Source of the DNA: Lojkania enalia
Lineage: Eukaryota > Ascomycota > Dothideomycetes > Pleosporales
Direction of reading: 5' to 3'
NCBI GenBank assembly: GCA_010094045.1
Contig: ML986596.1
Span: 401,276 to 465,275 of the forward strand
Length of the DNA: 64,000 nt
The notes below the pieces were generated by a model. That model saw only the letters and a list, made by a program, of their open reading frames with translations, made no database searches and had not been told where the DNA came from. A program made the position numbers and the translations under genes. This document shows positions 22,869 through 34,699 of this stretch, piece after piece (position 1 is the stretch's first letter; each line of letters starts with the position of its first letter).

Positions 22869-25348
22869 TTACGACGTCTGAAGCACAACCTGCTCGACGC
22901 CCCTCCTGACCTCCTCCTCCACCGATCCGACAATCTCCTTACCCCCAGCAGCCCCCTTCTCCGCGCTCTCCACGCCAGCGCCCTCCCCCTTTCCATCTAC
23001 ACCTGTAATTTCCTTCTCCTTCCCAGCCGCTTTCTTCGCCTTCTTTCTCTCCTTCTCTGCCTTCTTGGCCGCCGCCTTGCGCGCCTTCTCCTCCTTTGCT
23101 TTCCGCGCCTCGTCGCCGCCGAACTGCTCTCTCCATTCTTGTTCCTTCTCGGGCTTGATGGTCGAGAAGAGGTATGCAGCCCTGCCAATCAAGTGGCCGA
23201 CGGGAATGGACTGGGCGAGCCAGTTATCTGGGATGATGAGGAAGGTGGCGTTTAGTTGGGCAAGAATGAGGTCTGTTGTTGCAGGCCTTTCGTAAGATTA
23301 TTAGTACACCATGTGTTGGATATTAAATATAGGAGACAGGAGTGGATGAAGGGGGAGAAGGACGTACATGTACGGGTGGATGAGCGAGGCTAGGAGATGG
23401 ATATGGCTAAGCGCCAACCCGACAACTGCGGCGCATTTGTCCGGCTCCTCAGTTGCGAGCCTGTTATCCAGCTTATTGTCCTGCAGTAATTGGTTCCCTA
23501 GACTCGAGACATGCAGTGCCGTCGCTAGCGCTGCCTTGATCTTGACGTCCTCCAACTCAGCAATATACCTCTTGAGCAACTCGTTGACTTTGTTCTTGTG
23601 CTCTTCAAAGTAGGGATCTGTGAATTTGGACCAGTCTGGCACCTTTGAGTCGTAGATCTTGGAGTTTACGAATTTGATGACCCTGTTTACGAAGTTGCCT
23701 AGGTTCTTGAGGAGTTCATTGTTGTTCGAGCTGATGAAACTATCCCATTCGAACTCCGAGTCGCCGGTCTCTGGACGATGGGATAGGAGGTAGTACCGCC
23801 AAACATCTGCCGGAATGCCTGTTTCTTTGGCGTTGTTTCCGCTACATAAGAAGTTAGTAAACGCGTCGTGGAATGGTCAATGGGTACTACAGCAAGCCTG
23901 CTCTTGTACCAAAAAGATGGCTTTTAGCGAAATGCGATCTAGGTGGCTATTCACTAAGCTCAACTTCTATGCGCGACTAGAGCCTGCTGTCTGTACTACG
24001 AGGAAACCTACAAGACACCGATGCCCCTTGATTTTGAGAATTTACCCTTTTCGTAATTCAAATATTCGGTCGTTGAGATGGTGTTCAACATGGTCCACTT
24101 GTCTTCAGTGCCAATCTGGCTCGAAGGGAAGACCACGGTATGGAATGGAACATTGTCCTTGCCCATGACTATAGGAAAACAAGTTAGCCATTTCGAGTCC
24201 AGAATACCGCAAAATAGGACATACACTGATAGAGTTTGACATGCTCCGGATTCCGCCACCACTTCTCCTAAATACAGATATTAGTAGATGCTTTAGATAT
24301 GATACCTGGATTACAAGGATACAAACCCATTCATCCTAAACAGCAAACTATAGTTAGCAGCATCTGCGGGAACGAAGGAGGAGAGACATACTGTATAAGT
24401 CGCGGTAATAGACACGTACCCGATGCAGGCGTCAAACCACACATACCTATATCGAGATTAGCTTCCAGCCAGCTGTTGTGGCAAGACAGCATACATGACC
24501 TTGTCCTCGTAACCCTCCAATGGGACCGCTGTTCCCCACTTAAGGTCCCTGGTAATACCCCTTGGATGGAGACCCTCTTTGAGCCAGCTCTCGGTTATGT
24601 GGACCCCATTGGAACTCCAATTTCCTTCCCTACTGCTCTTTTTAAACCACTCCTCCTCCAACGGCTGGAGTTTATCTAAACACAGATATACATGTTTTGT
24701 TTCTTTTGGGACTGGCGTAGCACGGTCTAGCTTGCACTTCGGATTGATCAATTCGAGCGGATCGAGAAGATGCCCACATTTGTCGCACTGATCCCCCCTC
24801 GCATCTTCGTAGTGGCAAAGCGGGCACTCTCCCTCAACGAATCGATCCGCCAAGAACGATTTATGTTGCTCGCAATACGGCTGCGTCGTCGTCTTCTCTT
24901 CCAGATAGCCATTCTTATGCAACTTTGTGAAGATGTCTTGCGCAATTTCTGTCTGTTGTCGTGTCGGGGTCCTTCCGAAGTGATCAAAGCCGATATTGAA
25001 CCAGTCATACACTTCCTTATGCAACTTATAATACTTTGCGCACAACTCCTCCGGCGTAAGCTTTTCCTCTATCGCCTTCGTCTCTGTCGCCGTCCCATAT
25101 TCATCGGTTCCGCAGATGTAAAGCGTGTTATATCCTCGAGCGCGGCAATAGCGGGCAAAGACATCGGCGGAAAGCACACTGCCTACAATATTTCCAAGAT
25201 GCCTACCATGATTAGCCTCCCTTTTGTCTGAAGAACTCTATAAAGGATATATTTACGGCACATTGTTAACGTAAGGGAGAGCGCTCGTAATGAGAATATT
25301 GCGCCCACCCTCGACTGGTAATATCTTTTTCTCCCCAGCTTCGGCCAT
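22869..25348 (-). CDS. MES1: Methionyl-tRNA synthetase, cytoplasmic
   Basis: Class I aminoacyl-tRNA synthetase charging cytosolic tRNA-Met. Multi-exon; the first coding exon ends within [10 protein letters not shown] and the next starts [18 protein letters not shown], so the HIGH-like signature (HLGN) is split by an intron. The Zn-binding insert [18 protein letters not shown] is present, as is [12 protein letters not shown] rebuilt across another intron. The KMSKS-loop equivalent KFSKSRG lies near 24040. The anticodon-binding domain follows at 23.3-23.8 kb. The C-terminus is an unusual Lys/Ala-rich helix of about 40 residues, then a short acidic end, likely for RNA or complex binding. No N-terminal GST-like extension is seen. 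Divergent from LTO1. Confidence 0.94.
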
Positions 25349-25801
25349 AGTGTCGCGTGGTGGGGAGTTGCAGTTCGGCCTCAAGCCTTGCGGAAAATAT
25401 CTAGATTCGCGACTAGAGCTACGGCGTTGAGAGAAATGGCAATAGGGATGAGCGTACTTAAGTTCCGGTCAGTCAATGGGCCTTTGAGTATGTTGGAGAT
25501 GGTAAGTGAGTCAAGCTGCAAGGAGGCTCAAACACCCAACTATGAATCAAGCCCCGCTAAAACCTACCCCACTACGAACGCCACACGCGAGCCACGAACG
25601 CCACTTCCCCTACATAGACTTCGACACAACGGTTTATTTCTTCACAGGATTAGATGGTGATCTGCCCCAGACGCTGTGAAATCAAGCACCCGCAGTAGTG
25701 AATAAGAGCCCTTGTGTAATGATTCATTGGGATATGCTACGGCTTGCCTTATCCAATTAACCCCTCAAATCTAAAGGAAAATCTATCCACAAAAGAACAT
25801 A
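25349..25801. other. Divergent promoter region MES1 / LTO1
   Basis: About 450 bp shared upstream region of two genes acting in translation and its maturation factors. No open frame with a recognisable domain. Confidence 0.5.
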
Positions 25802-26482
25802 ATGTCCGCCGCGGACCCGTTCGATAGCCTTCTAACCATCGAAGACACCCTCTACACGGATGCCTACGCACAAGGCATAGCCGACGGTGCTCGAGCTGGC
25901 CGCATCGAAGGCCGTGTCTTCGGGCTTGAAAAGGGGTTTGAGAAATTCACTGCTATGGGGAGGTTGAACGGACGCGCTTGTGTCTGGGGTGCTAGGATGC
26001 CATCTTTTGCGTCTATGGAAGAGAAAGTTAGGGATAGGGGAGGGAAAAGTGGGAGGGCGGGGACTGAGCATGGAAAGAGCGAGGAGCAGGTTGTAGAGAA
26101 GAAGGATGAGAAGACCGAAGAATCCGACACGGCGGAGATATCGGTCAATAAGAGTAAAAAGGAGGACGGTGTCAAGCAAAAATCCGCCCTCCCACCCCTC
26201 CAGCCCAATACCAGACTCCAAAAACACATCAGCATGCTCCACGGCCTAACCGATCCCCTCACTTTCTCCACCTCCAACACCGAAGACGCCGTCGCCGACT
26301 TCGACGACCGCTTCAGGCGCGCAGGCGCAAAAGCTAAAATCATCGAACGCATTATCGGCGAGAGCTCTGATGCAACTGTTCCTGATGCGGCTTCGCCGAA
26401 GGGGAGGAAGACAAAAATTGCCGTAGAGGGAAAGAAAGAAGAGAACATAGAGGATTTTACCGGGTCGCGCTTTCTGAGCTGA
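25802..26482 (+). CDS. LTO1: LTO1-like protein with Yae1 deca-GX3 motif
   Basis: Single-exon gene, about 226 residues. The N-terminal 65 residues show the repeated Gly-x3 pattern of the Yae1/Lto1 family (YTDAYAQGIADGARAGRIEG, then GRVFGLEKGFEKF). In yeast, Lto1 with Yae1 targets the cytosolic Fe-S assembly machinery to the ribosome-recycling ATPase Rli1/ABCE1. A central Lys/Glu-rich, low-complexity linker of about 70 residues makes it longer than yeast Lto1. The conserved C-terminal Trp of Lto1 proteins, which recruits the CIA complex, is not evident: the end here reads GSRFLS. Either this lineage differs, or the protein is closer to another member of the motif family. Confidence 0.75.
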   Translation: MSAADPFDSLLTIEDTLYTDAYAQGIADGARAGRIEGRVFGLEKGFEKFTAMGRLNGRACVWGARMPSFASMEEKVRDRGGKSGRAGTEHGKSEEQVVEKKDEKTEESDTAEISVNKSKKEDGVKQKSALPPLQPNTRLQKHISMLHGLTDPLTFSTSNTEDAVADFDDRFRRAGAKAKIIERIIGESSDATVPDAASPKGRKTKIAVEGKKEENIEDFTGSRFLS

Positions 26483-27170
26483 AGCTTAATGTACTCATGG
26501 AAGTAAGCTCTTTATTCTACTCTAAGGGGCGGGCCAAGATATTGAAAATTCCGGAGGTAGGCACCCATATCGCTTCGGAATGAAGTCCCGCGTGCATGTC
26601 ACTTTCGAGGCTGTAGAGGTTGAACGGGGCATTGTCGGATAGCCATCGGGGAAGGAGCAGAGCGTCTGGAAGCTGGGGCAAGCTAAAGTATGGTTGAAGG
26701 GACTTTGGGAACATCGCTGAGACGTTTAGTCACATGCAAGCAAGGCGCTGAAGAGATGTCAAGACAAATTCAAAGCCCTTTTTGGTCAGAATTACCACCT
26801 CATCGCCTCCCAAAGCTACCATGTCGGGAAACAAAGGCAATCTAGGCATAACCAGTTATAACCCAGGCTCCGCTCCCTTTAATCCCTCCTGCAATTGCTC
26901 GCTCAGTCAAACAAAGGAGAAAAAAAAAAAAGAATAGAAGTGAATCTTTGATCTCGACTAAAACAATATTCAAGAAAAAGTTGGTGGTAGTGTGTAGAAG
27001 TGTCAATCCCCAAAACAGCCCCAGTTTGCGTGCCTAAGCGCTGCGCTGGTATCATACCGCAACTCCCGTATTCTTCACACTTATACTTCGAATATGCTCC
27101 CTGGTTTTGTAGCAAGCAATCCTCTAATGTTGCCATTACCCCCTCCTCCAGCTCAATGAACAGGCGAACC
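26483..27170. other. Intergenic region between convergent LTO1 and CDC10
   Basis: About 690 bp; only short open frames without known domains. A purine-rich A-run lies near 26920-26935. Confidence 0.45.
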
Positions 27171-28365
27171 TTAGTATCCGTTCATAGTCATCCTCTGGCT
27201 GTTCCTGCTGAGCTCCCTCTCAGCAGCGGGTGAGATTGGTCGGGAGCTGTGTCCACCGACAGCAGAGCTCTCCTTGAGCGCAAGGAGCTGCTTAGCGCGG
27301 AATGATTCGTAGTGGATCTGGGATGTCGTCTCGATCAGGTCCTGCAGGTGGGTGCGCGTCAGGAAGTTGCGGAGGTAGACGAATTCGCAGTGGTTCTCGT
27401 CCTCGACTACAAAAATTCATGAGATTAGGCAATTTGATATATAGCAGACACCATACCATTAATGACACCCCAGCGGTTCTGGCGACCGCGGACTTGCTTG
27501 CCATTGACAACTATGGTCTTCTCAGAGCCAACTACAGCAAAGGGAAGGATGCCCTGCACCATGTTAGTATCAAAGCATCTGCAGGCTTTTTTATACGCAT
27601 ACCTTGATAGACTCCTTCATAGCTACCTCCTCTGGGTCATCCTCATCATTGTTGTATGGGTACATTCTGAGATTGTGGAACTCAAACTCCTCCTTTATCC
27701 TCTCCTTGAACGCGGCGCGCTCCTCTAGCGTCAAGCTGTCGCTCTTCGCAATAACGGGTACGACATTGACGAATTCGCTCAGTTTCTTGAGGACGACAAT
27801 GTCAATAGGCTTGAGTGCGTGGCCCGAAGGCTGGATGAAGAACAAGCAGCAGTGGATGCGCGTGTCCTGGAGGTACCTCTCACGCTGTGCTGTGAGCTCC
27901 TTACGAAGGTAGGCGCTATGTTGGTCTTTGATGTACTTGACGATAGGATCCCAGCATCGCTCATTGTTAATGAGGTCGCCGTAGCCCGGGGTGTCGACAA
28001 TATTGAGGCGGAGACGCACGCCGTTTTCCTCGATGATGTGCGAGACGGTCTGGATTTCAGTGGTGCTACGAATGGGCTCATCGGGAGTGAGGCGGCCCTT
28101 GCTGTCCATAAGGTGCGAGGCAAAGATGGTGTTGATGAGGGTCGATTTGCCGAGACCGGTCTGGCCTACGATAGTGGAACAGCAGTCAGATGCGTGCGAG
28201 ACGACGGATAGTGTATACAAGGGTGAAGGCTTGCTTACCGACGCAGATGATGTTGAACTGGAAACCCCGCTTCACCAGCTTCTTCTCGATTTGCGACGTG
28301 ATGCTGTCGAAGCCGACATAGCTCTTGGGGTAGACCGACTGCTGGTTCATCATAGATGCAGCCAT
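27171..28365 (-). CDS. CDC10: Septin CDC10 (AspD type)
   Basis: GTP-binding septin, a core subunit of septin rods and rings at septa and hyphal tips. Four exons: 28239-28365, 27603-28165, 27457-27553 and 27171-27406, about 340 residues. G1 is GQTGLGKST, rebuilt over intron 1; G3 is DTPGYGD and G4 is AKSD. The septin-unique element is present in the C-terminal half (NRWGVINVEDENHCEFVYLR, then TRTHLQDLIETTS). The short N-terminus with SYVGFDSITSQIEKKL and the lack of a C-terminal coiled coil are the marks of the Cdc10 class rather than Cdc3, Cdc11 or Cdc12. Divergent from MRPL32 with only 292 bp between starts. Confidence 0.93.
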
Positions 28366-28657
28366 TGTGGGCGAAGGATGCCTCGAGGCTGGTGGTTAGA
28401 TGTGAATGAGCTATTGAGTGGAGCCGGGGGAGCGCAAGTGCGGTGGTGGAGACTGAGAACTGCGTATACAAATAGTCAGGGACTGTCGTGGACTTTCTGG
28501 TGTTCAACAGGCGCGGAAAGGGGCAGCCACGAAGCGAATGCGCGCTAGGCAGGGATCCGGTCTAGCGCCACTGAGCTTCCAGGGCAGCGCGCATTTTATT
28601 CCCAACACCACGAGGACGGGAACTGGTCGTTTCTCTGGTCAATTCACGACAGTCACT
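28366..28657. promoter_or_regulatory. Short divergent promoter CDC10 / MRPL32
   Basis: Only 292 bp separate the two start codons, so promoter elements must be shared or closely interleaved. No specific factor site was identified. Confidence 0.5.
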
Positions 28658-29238
28658 ATGGCGTTCGCCCGGCCCCTACCCTCGCTGTGGCAGGGCCTCT
28701 TTCCCGCCGTCAATGGCCCGGTGCGGCCCGTCGTGAACGTGCCTCTCCTCCAGCGGCTCTCGCAGTCCTTCCAATCAATACCTACGCCATTCGCCGCGCT
28801 TGCCATACCGTCCCTTTCATTACCGTCCATCCCCTCATTGACAGACATATGGGAAGGAGTCCTCAAGGCGGTCCCGAAGAAGAAGATGTCGTATCGCAAA
28901 AAGCGACAACGGTTCTTGGTGGGCAAAGGATTGAAAGAACTCACATCGCTAAACAAGTGCCCGGGATGTGGCCGAGTAAAACGAGCGCATATGCTGTGTC
29001 CTTATTGCGTACACGGTATGTGATTATATATCGAATTTTCTTGTGGGATGGAGCTCATGACATTTTAGCGATTAAAACGCAGTTCTTCGGCATCGATCCG
29101 ACCCTCAAAACCCCCGCGAAGAAACAGCTCCGTCAAGAAAAGCGAGAGCAAATTGAGAAGAGAAGGAGGGAACGCCAGGCTGAACCTCATCCTGATGATC
29201 GGAAGTCGATATTGGGACCCCATAAATGGAAGCCATGA
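28658..29238 (+). CDS. MRPL32: Mitochondrial ribosomal protein bL32m
   Basis: Large-subunit protein of the mitochondrial ribosome. Two exons, 28658-29015 and 29069-29238, about 175 residues. The first 70 residues form a long mitochondrial presequence rich in Pro, Ser, Arg and Leu; in yeast this part of the protein is cleaved by the m-AAA protease. The bL32 core follows: [20 protein letters not shown], then the zinc ribbon [17 protein letters not shown] with the expected two Cys pairs. The intron falls just after this ribbon. The Lys/Arg-rich C-terminal extension is typical of fungal members. Confidence 0.93.
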
Positions 29239-29636
29239 TCTTGGCCTTGACCATGGAGAGAAGGCGCAGAATGGGATATCTGTGAAAATTACGAGAATTG
29301 GTTAGGATGGGTATTGTGCATCTGTACCAAGATCCACTGTATTGAGTAGGATTTTAGGGCTGTTTCGACATATTTCGATTTGTATATATAGAAGGCCTAC
29401 ACAACTGCAAAATGTGTTATATAGCGATCATAAGAACTCATTTCGAATTCATTCAAGTAATGTCTGTCTAGGTATGATGCACCATGATGGGAGACGCCAA
29501 ACGCCACAATCCACTCTACCCTCAGGGAATGCCATGCCGGGTTCAAAATACCGCTTTATCCGTGAGAAAGATGTTCAGACGTGCAACAAGAGGTATCTGT
29601 ACAAATACAAGAAATGTAAATAGCTCAATGGACCAT
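29239..29636. other. Intergenic region between convergent MRPL32 and RUD3
   Basis: About 400 bp; nothing recognisable beyond presumed 3' ends. Confidence 0.45.
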
Positions 29637-31660
29637 TCACTTCTCAGTAATACCCAGGCCCGAGCCTGTCTCGCTTCTTGGAGGTGGTGAAGTAGCCTCA
29701 CTTTCACGTCTAGACCGCCCACCCTCGGCGGCTTCTCTCTCTAAGAAGTCTGACCACAGCTCAGCTAGCGATTCCTTATTGCTGGAACTGCTAGCCATGA
29801 GCATGGGGTCAGTAGTGTTAAGGGACGGTGTGGATGGGGTACGTCGGAAAGGTGATAACGGAATTCGAAGGCTGCTATTTGAGGCACCAGGACGGGCAAG
29901 GCCGGCTTGCTCACGTTGTTCTGTTATAAAATTAGTGACGATTCTGATAGCAATAGTAGGAAACGTAGCTCATACCGTCATTCCAGTTCAGCAACGCTGC
30001 GATGAGCTGGAGCGCCTCAAACTTTTTAGGATCTGAGCGATCAATAGCGAGAAAGTGGAGGATATAATTGGACACAATTTGTCGGTCCACGTTTTCTTCG
30101 GGCCGCCCCTTCTTCAGTATTCTGAGCGCTTTGGTCAAATGTTCATTTAGGGTTACGGCTTCATGCCGTAATTTGCCGATTAAAAGGTTTTTCTCCTTGA
30201 CCTCCTTTTCAAATGGCAGTGCTCGTTCGAGCTCCTTTTGAGTCGTTTCAAGCATTAACTTGGATGAAGCAGCGGCCTCTTCTGCCGCTTGGAGCTGTTT
30301 CCGGAGTTCGTCGACTTGAGCTTGTGCAGACTCGACCAGTTCTCGACGCTCCGTTTTCCGGGCTATTAGGTGTGAGCTACATGCAGGAACAAGAGATATT
30401 ATAGGACCCATACCATTTTGAATATCTTGCAATGCCCTCTGCAGACTATCGACAGCTTGACTATTAGTATCTCGTTCGCTTGCAGCTCTTTCATACGCTT
30501 CACTAAGAGATGCTAGCTGCTCTCTCATTTCAGTCTCTTTCTCTTTTAGCGCATCGTGTAGATCACGCTCTCGTCGCGCCAGAATCTCCCAGTCGTTGAG
30601 AGCCTCTTTCACCCTTTCACACTCTTCTTTAGCCCACGCCTCTCGCGAAATGAGTTCGTCACGCTCTTCAGCCCAATTCTGTTGTTGTAAATTTGCTCGG
30701 CTACGGAGGCTTGCAATCTCTGATGCTTGCGCCTCATTCTCTTCTCGAAGCTTCGAAATATCTCTTGTTAACGTGCCATTGTTTTCTTGTAGTTCACGGT
30801 TCTGGTCTTCTAGTTCTGCAACCTGTGCTTGGGCTTCCTCGAGCTTGGCCTAGTAGATAATCAACACTTCCATTCAGCGTGCTCAAAACATAGATATATT
30901 GTACTTACGGCATCCGCTTTCAATCGATCACCGAGCGATGTCTTTATGGTATTAACCCTTCCTAGTAAGTTCTTATACTGCGTCTCAAAATGGTCTTTGC
31001 CTTCGTTCGCTTCGTCCAATTCGCCTTGGAGATTGCTGACCTCTTCCTGGTGTTTCCCTTGTATGCTCTCGAGATTCTTCCGCAGCTCAGTGACCTCTTG
31101 CCGGAGGGTGTCTCGCTCTTTCGCCAAAGCTTCGAGGCGTACCACGGCGTCTGATGGTGGGGGAGGTGAGGGCGAGAGGCCGCCCTGGGAGCGAGATCGT
31201 GCAAGGCCAAGCGCTACAGCTGAAGAAATAGATTGGGACTTCGCTCCATTCGCTTGTATCGTAGGTGAAAGAGGCGTTTCGTCTTCGACGTCGTCCGGGT
31301 CTTTGGCTGTTTCGGCGGGTTTCTATAGAGCTGTCAACAATTGCGTCCAGGTCAGACAGGTAAGCAAGGGGACGACTAGCATACAGTCTCCTCATCATCT
31401 ACGTCCCCATCGTCTTGGCCGTCTTGTTTCTCATTGTCTCCATTTGCAGTGGATGGTTCCTCCGCTTTGACAGTCGCGCCACCAGTAGCCTTCTTCTTAT
31501 TCTTCTTTTTCTTCGACTTCGATTGTGTGCCTATTTCAAAATCAGTAACTTATTCCGGTATTCTCCCTCCTAGCATTCCATCTCTTCCTCTCACAGGTAC
31601 CTGTCGAAGAGCTGACCTACCGGATTCCTTCAGCGGATCAGGATCCGCAACAGCAGACAT
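29637..31660 (-). CDS. RUD3: Golgin RUD3-like coiled-coil protein with GRAB domain
   Basis: Cis-Golgi tether of the Rud3/GMAP-210 type, recruited by Arf1 through a C-terminal GRAB domain. Several exons: the first (from 31660) ends near DPLKESG, and the second starts with a Lys-rich stretch. Order: acidic, low-complexity N-terminus; coiled coil from about residue 120 (EALAKERDTLRQEVTELRKN onwards) with heptads through three exons; then the GRAB segment LRHEAVTLNEHLTKALRILK and VDRQIVSNYILHFLAIDRSD, followed by KKFEALQLIAALLNWND. The final exon is a Ser/Pro-rich tail ending GLGITEK. The GRAB block, rather than a GRIP domain with its conserved Tyr, argues for RUD3 over IMH1. It is the last gene of the conserved block. 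Confidence 0.87.
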
Positions 31661-32311
31661 AATTGGGTGGCCACTGCTATTGATCGATTAAGCAAAGCGT
31701 AATAATTGATTTGCATGGGCTAGCAGCGCCTATCTAGCCCAGTTGTGTAAACTTGTGTGAAGTCGATGTCGCGATCTAAGTAATTCGTGGCCCAAATGCT
31801 GTTCAAGCTGTGGCGTAGGAATGCACTAGCCACACCACATGATTCGTTGACCACGGGATCTACCACTTGACCTCTCACAACCATGGTGCATCCTTAAGCT
31901 GCAACTGCATTCCCCACGAATCTTACCCTGCAATTGAGGATCTATGCATACCCCACCCAGATGCGAATTCCGGATTCTCCTATTTTCCCTTCTCCGATCC
32001 TTATCCGAATGTTGCTTTTACAAATTGTTTAGGCTAGTGATGAAGTCACTTAAGGGAGTTACCATCACTATTAAGTGGGGTATTGGTGAGAGCTGATTGG
32101 GTTTATAGACCAGTACCTGGGGCCTACCTAGTGCTTGTTGATGGGATGATAGAAGGAAGGCTAGAATGAAGCTTGCTAGATTACCGTAATTCAAGACGGC
32201 AGAACCCCGCGTCGATCTGGCATTCAGTTTTCTATAAAAGTTTCATTGTTCGTCTGCTCCAAACAACATTCATGATAAATAATACTATTCTACATACTGC
32301 CGTATTATTAC
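31661..32311. other. Intergenic transition into the accessory segment
   Basis: Upstream region of RUD3 and start of the repeat-bearing segment. No gene is seen. Confidence 0.45.
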
Positions 32312-32538
32312 TATAATAGGGATTTGGCGAGTCTACTGAGTACGATTTCCTACTACCGTACGGGAGCAAGTTATCCGGTTGCAGGTTGTATCAGATACCG
32401 TCGCACGATATCAAATCACTCTGGATATCAGCTGATATACCCTTCCTTATATATATAAATATGGCCTGCTGGCCATCCTCAATCAACTAGTTCAGCTCCT
32501 CATCTCCCTCCCTGAGACAAGATTCACCTCTCACCACA
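32312..32538 (+). mobile_element. Solo LTR, type A (227 bp) with ATTAC target duplication
   Basis: Repeat also found at 60993-61220. It ends in CTCTCACCACA, as do the other copies. Flanks are perfect 5-bp direct repeats ATTAC (32307-32311 and 32539-32543), as expected for LTR-retrotransposon integration. The 5' terminus reads TAT where other copies have TGT, a G-to-A change. A TATA-like stretch (TATATATATAAATATGG) lies in the middle. No internal retroelement sequence adjoins it, so it is probably a solo LTR left by recombination. Confidence 0.85.
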
Positions 32539-34437
32539 ATTACCGTATCTTTCATTTGGCTTTCGTTTCGCTAGGCTTTTTTCTTCTGTAGTCTATCTAT
32601 CTAAATGGAATCATAGGTCCCGCGAGATATGTCCATTGGAACGCCCCAGTCATGAAAATGGTTCTTCCGGGTGAAAAACAAGATATCAATGCATTAGTGC
32701 GCCAAATTAATCTTATCCTGTAGCCTCATTACAACAAAACCTAGCATGCACACTATGGAACCCATGCCCGCGCCAATAGTGTTGTCAGGGGAGGTTCATC
32801 GTTTAGGATGACTTACTCAATTGTCTGAATGAGACAGAACTATTCGAAAAGGAGGAGAATATCCCGCTGCTTGTCGATATAGTATCGAGCCCGGCGACCT
32901 AGCTTCCATACGAGCAACTGCATTCCTCGTAAGATACCAGAGCAGATGAGAAGGAGAGCCGCTTTGATTGCCATCTGTTAAGGGCTAAGGAGTTCTATAC
33001 TGTCTGACCTCCTGTTCCTCCATATTGAGGCTAGCCGTCGATTGGCATCCTGCTACACAGAACGTTTCACTCCTCATTTGGCTTCAATTCTAGACAAGTA
33101 GGACCACATCCCACAAACGCGTAGTTTCTCTATGAAGATATTTGGTGTGGAGGGAAAGAAGTTCTCAGCTCTAGGGGGTATCTCGTTCCTAATGCAGGAC
33201 ATCGAAATTCAATTTCATTCTAGCCATCGATCTCGCCGACACCTAAGCAACTAAGAAGATCATTGATCTTCGCATCGAGTACGGTAATGATCCTAAGCAG
33301 TTCTGTAAGCACCTTGAAGCTCGCAAAGATGCTGAACTCCAGACTACTCGCGACAAGATGCGGAACACACATCTTGAATCAACAAGACAGTACCCGCAGA
33401 CTACATACCGGTTTGGTAATTGTGTGATCAAGTATGCGTTGGCGCCGAGTTCGGAGACGCATAAGAAATTACACAAGGGAACGGTGAGGCCGGAGGATAG
33501 AAGCAATATTCTGCACCGGTGGCTACTGAATTTCCACAAAGAACAATAAGCAGAGTATCATTCCAAGTTCAGTTTTTTGGAGAATCTGGATGAACAACCG
33601 GTAATCTAGCCATCTCCCTCTTTGGCGCTGGGTCTTCGGATACAAATTGTGTCGTTGACCAACGTGACAGGTCAAATACGCAGGCGCTATTTGGAATCTA
33701 GAACAATATCCCTTCTAGACAGTGGCCAAAGTGGTCTTCCGGCCTAGGAGTCTTTGGACGATAGCTGCAAGGCATTCCGGGAGGACCACACGCGGGTCGA
33801 TCCGTGGTTTGGCCTTGAATTATTTCACCCGCTAGACAGCTCGAATCGTTTAAGAGAGTCGTATATCCTAGGAGTAGCGTTTTCAGGAGAAAGATGAATG
33901 GGCGCAAAGATATTCATATTAGAGACATCAATGGGGTCCCGTAAACTTTACCTGTATCGTTATCGATTTATTCGGCTGTATAGGGGTTCAATTGTTAGCT
34001 CGAGTGATTGGATTTAGTTAGGTGTATGGGCCTGGTTTCTGAGCCTATACATGGTTCTAATTGCCATCTTTGTTACTTGATGTAGGTAATGCTCGAATCT
34101 TTACTGTAGCAAATTGGCAAGCTATATATTCAAGCTAATCCCCGGTCCTCTCTAGGAAATAGAGATAATAAAAGTTAAAATCGTAAGTTTTCTCTACAAA
34201 CACTCTAAAGCCTTAGGATTTGTCAAGCAGAACTTCACACATTCACACTCTTCTAGATCCAATACCAATGCCAATCATCTTCTCTGACGCTGCTGAACAA
34301 GACGGCCGATACTCTGAGGGTAGTCATACTAGGTTCGCTAAATCATATGTTATCCATAAACCATCCTGGCTCAAGGCTAGGCTTCGTTACTTAGAGTTGA
34401 GGCTCCGAAATGATTGGAAGTATAACTGAATCTGATG
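32539..34437. other. Decayed accessory DNA
   Basis: No intact gene. One fragment with protein-like composition is listed separately (33255-33549). The rest shows nothing I recognise. Confidence 0.4.
33255..33549 (+). pseudogene. Fragment of an unrecognised protein
   Basis: A frame open for about 98 codons from a stop near 33245, with a balanced, charged composition (KKIIDLRIEYGNDPKQFCKH, later RNTHLESTRQYPQTTYRFGN) ending FHKEQ and a stop. The first ATG is at 33358, well inside the open frame. I do not recognise the family. Its place between solo LTRs suggests a gene or transposon remnant. Confidence 0.3.
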
Positions 34438-34640
34438 TGTTATGGGGATTTTGGCTAGTCTGCCGAGCTGTATCAGATATCGACGTACGATATCACGGTC
34501 GATATCACGCCGGATATCACGCTGGATATCAGCTGATATACCCCTTTTTCATGTACATAAATATGGCCCGCTGGCCATCTTCAATCAAGCAGTTCAGCTC
34601 CTCATCTCCCTCCCTGAGACAAGATTCGCCTCTCACCACA
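34438..34640 (+). mobile_element. Solo LTR, type B (203 bp) with TGATG target duplication
   Basis: Starts TGTTATGGGG and ends CTCTCACCACA, with perfect flanking 5-bp repeats TGATG (34433-34437 and 34641-34645). It is almost identical to the copy at 49527-49730 and shares its 3' half with the type A copies. Its middle has a row of GATATC palindromes at about 12-16 bp spacing. It lies at the distal (3') end of the NLR relic. No internal element adjoins it. Confidence 0.9.
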
Positions 34641-34699
34641 TGATGAAGTAGTAATGTTAATAGTGCCAATCTCAGTCTGAATATATGAGTTAGTGATGC

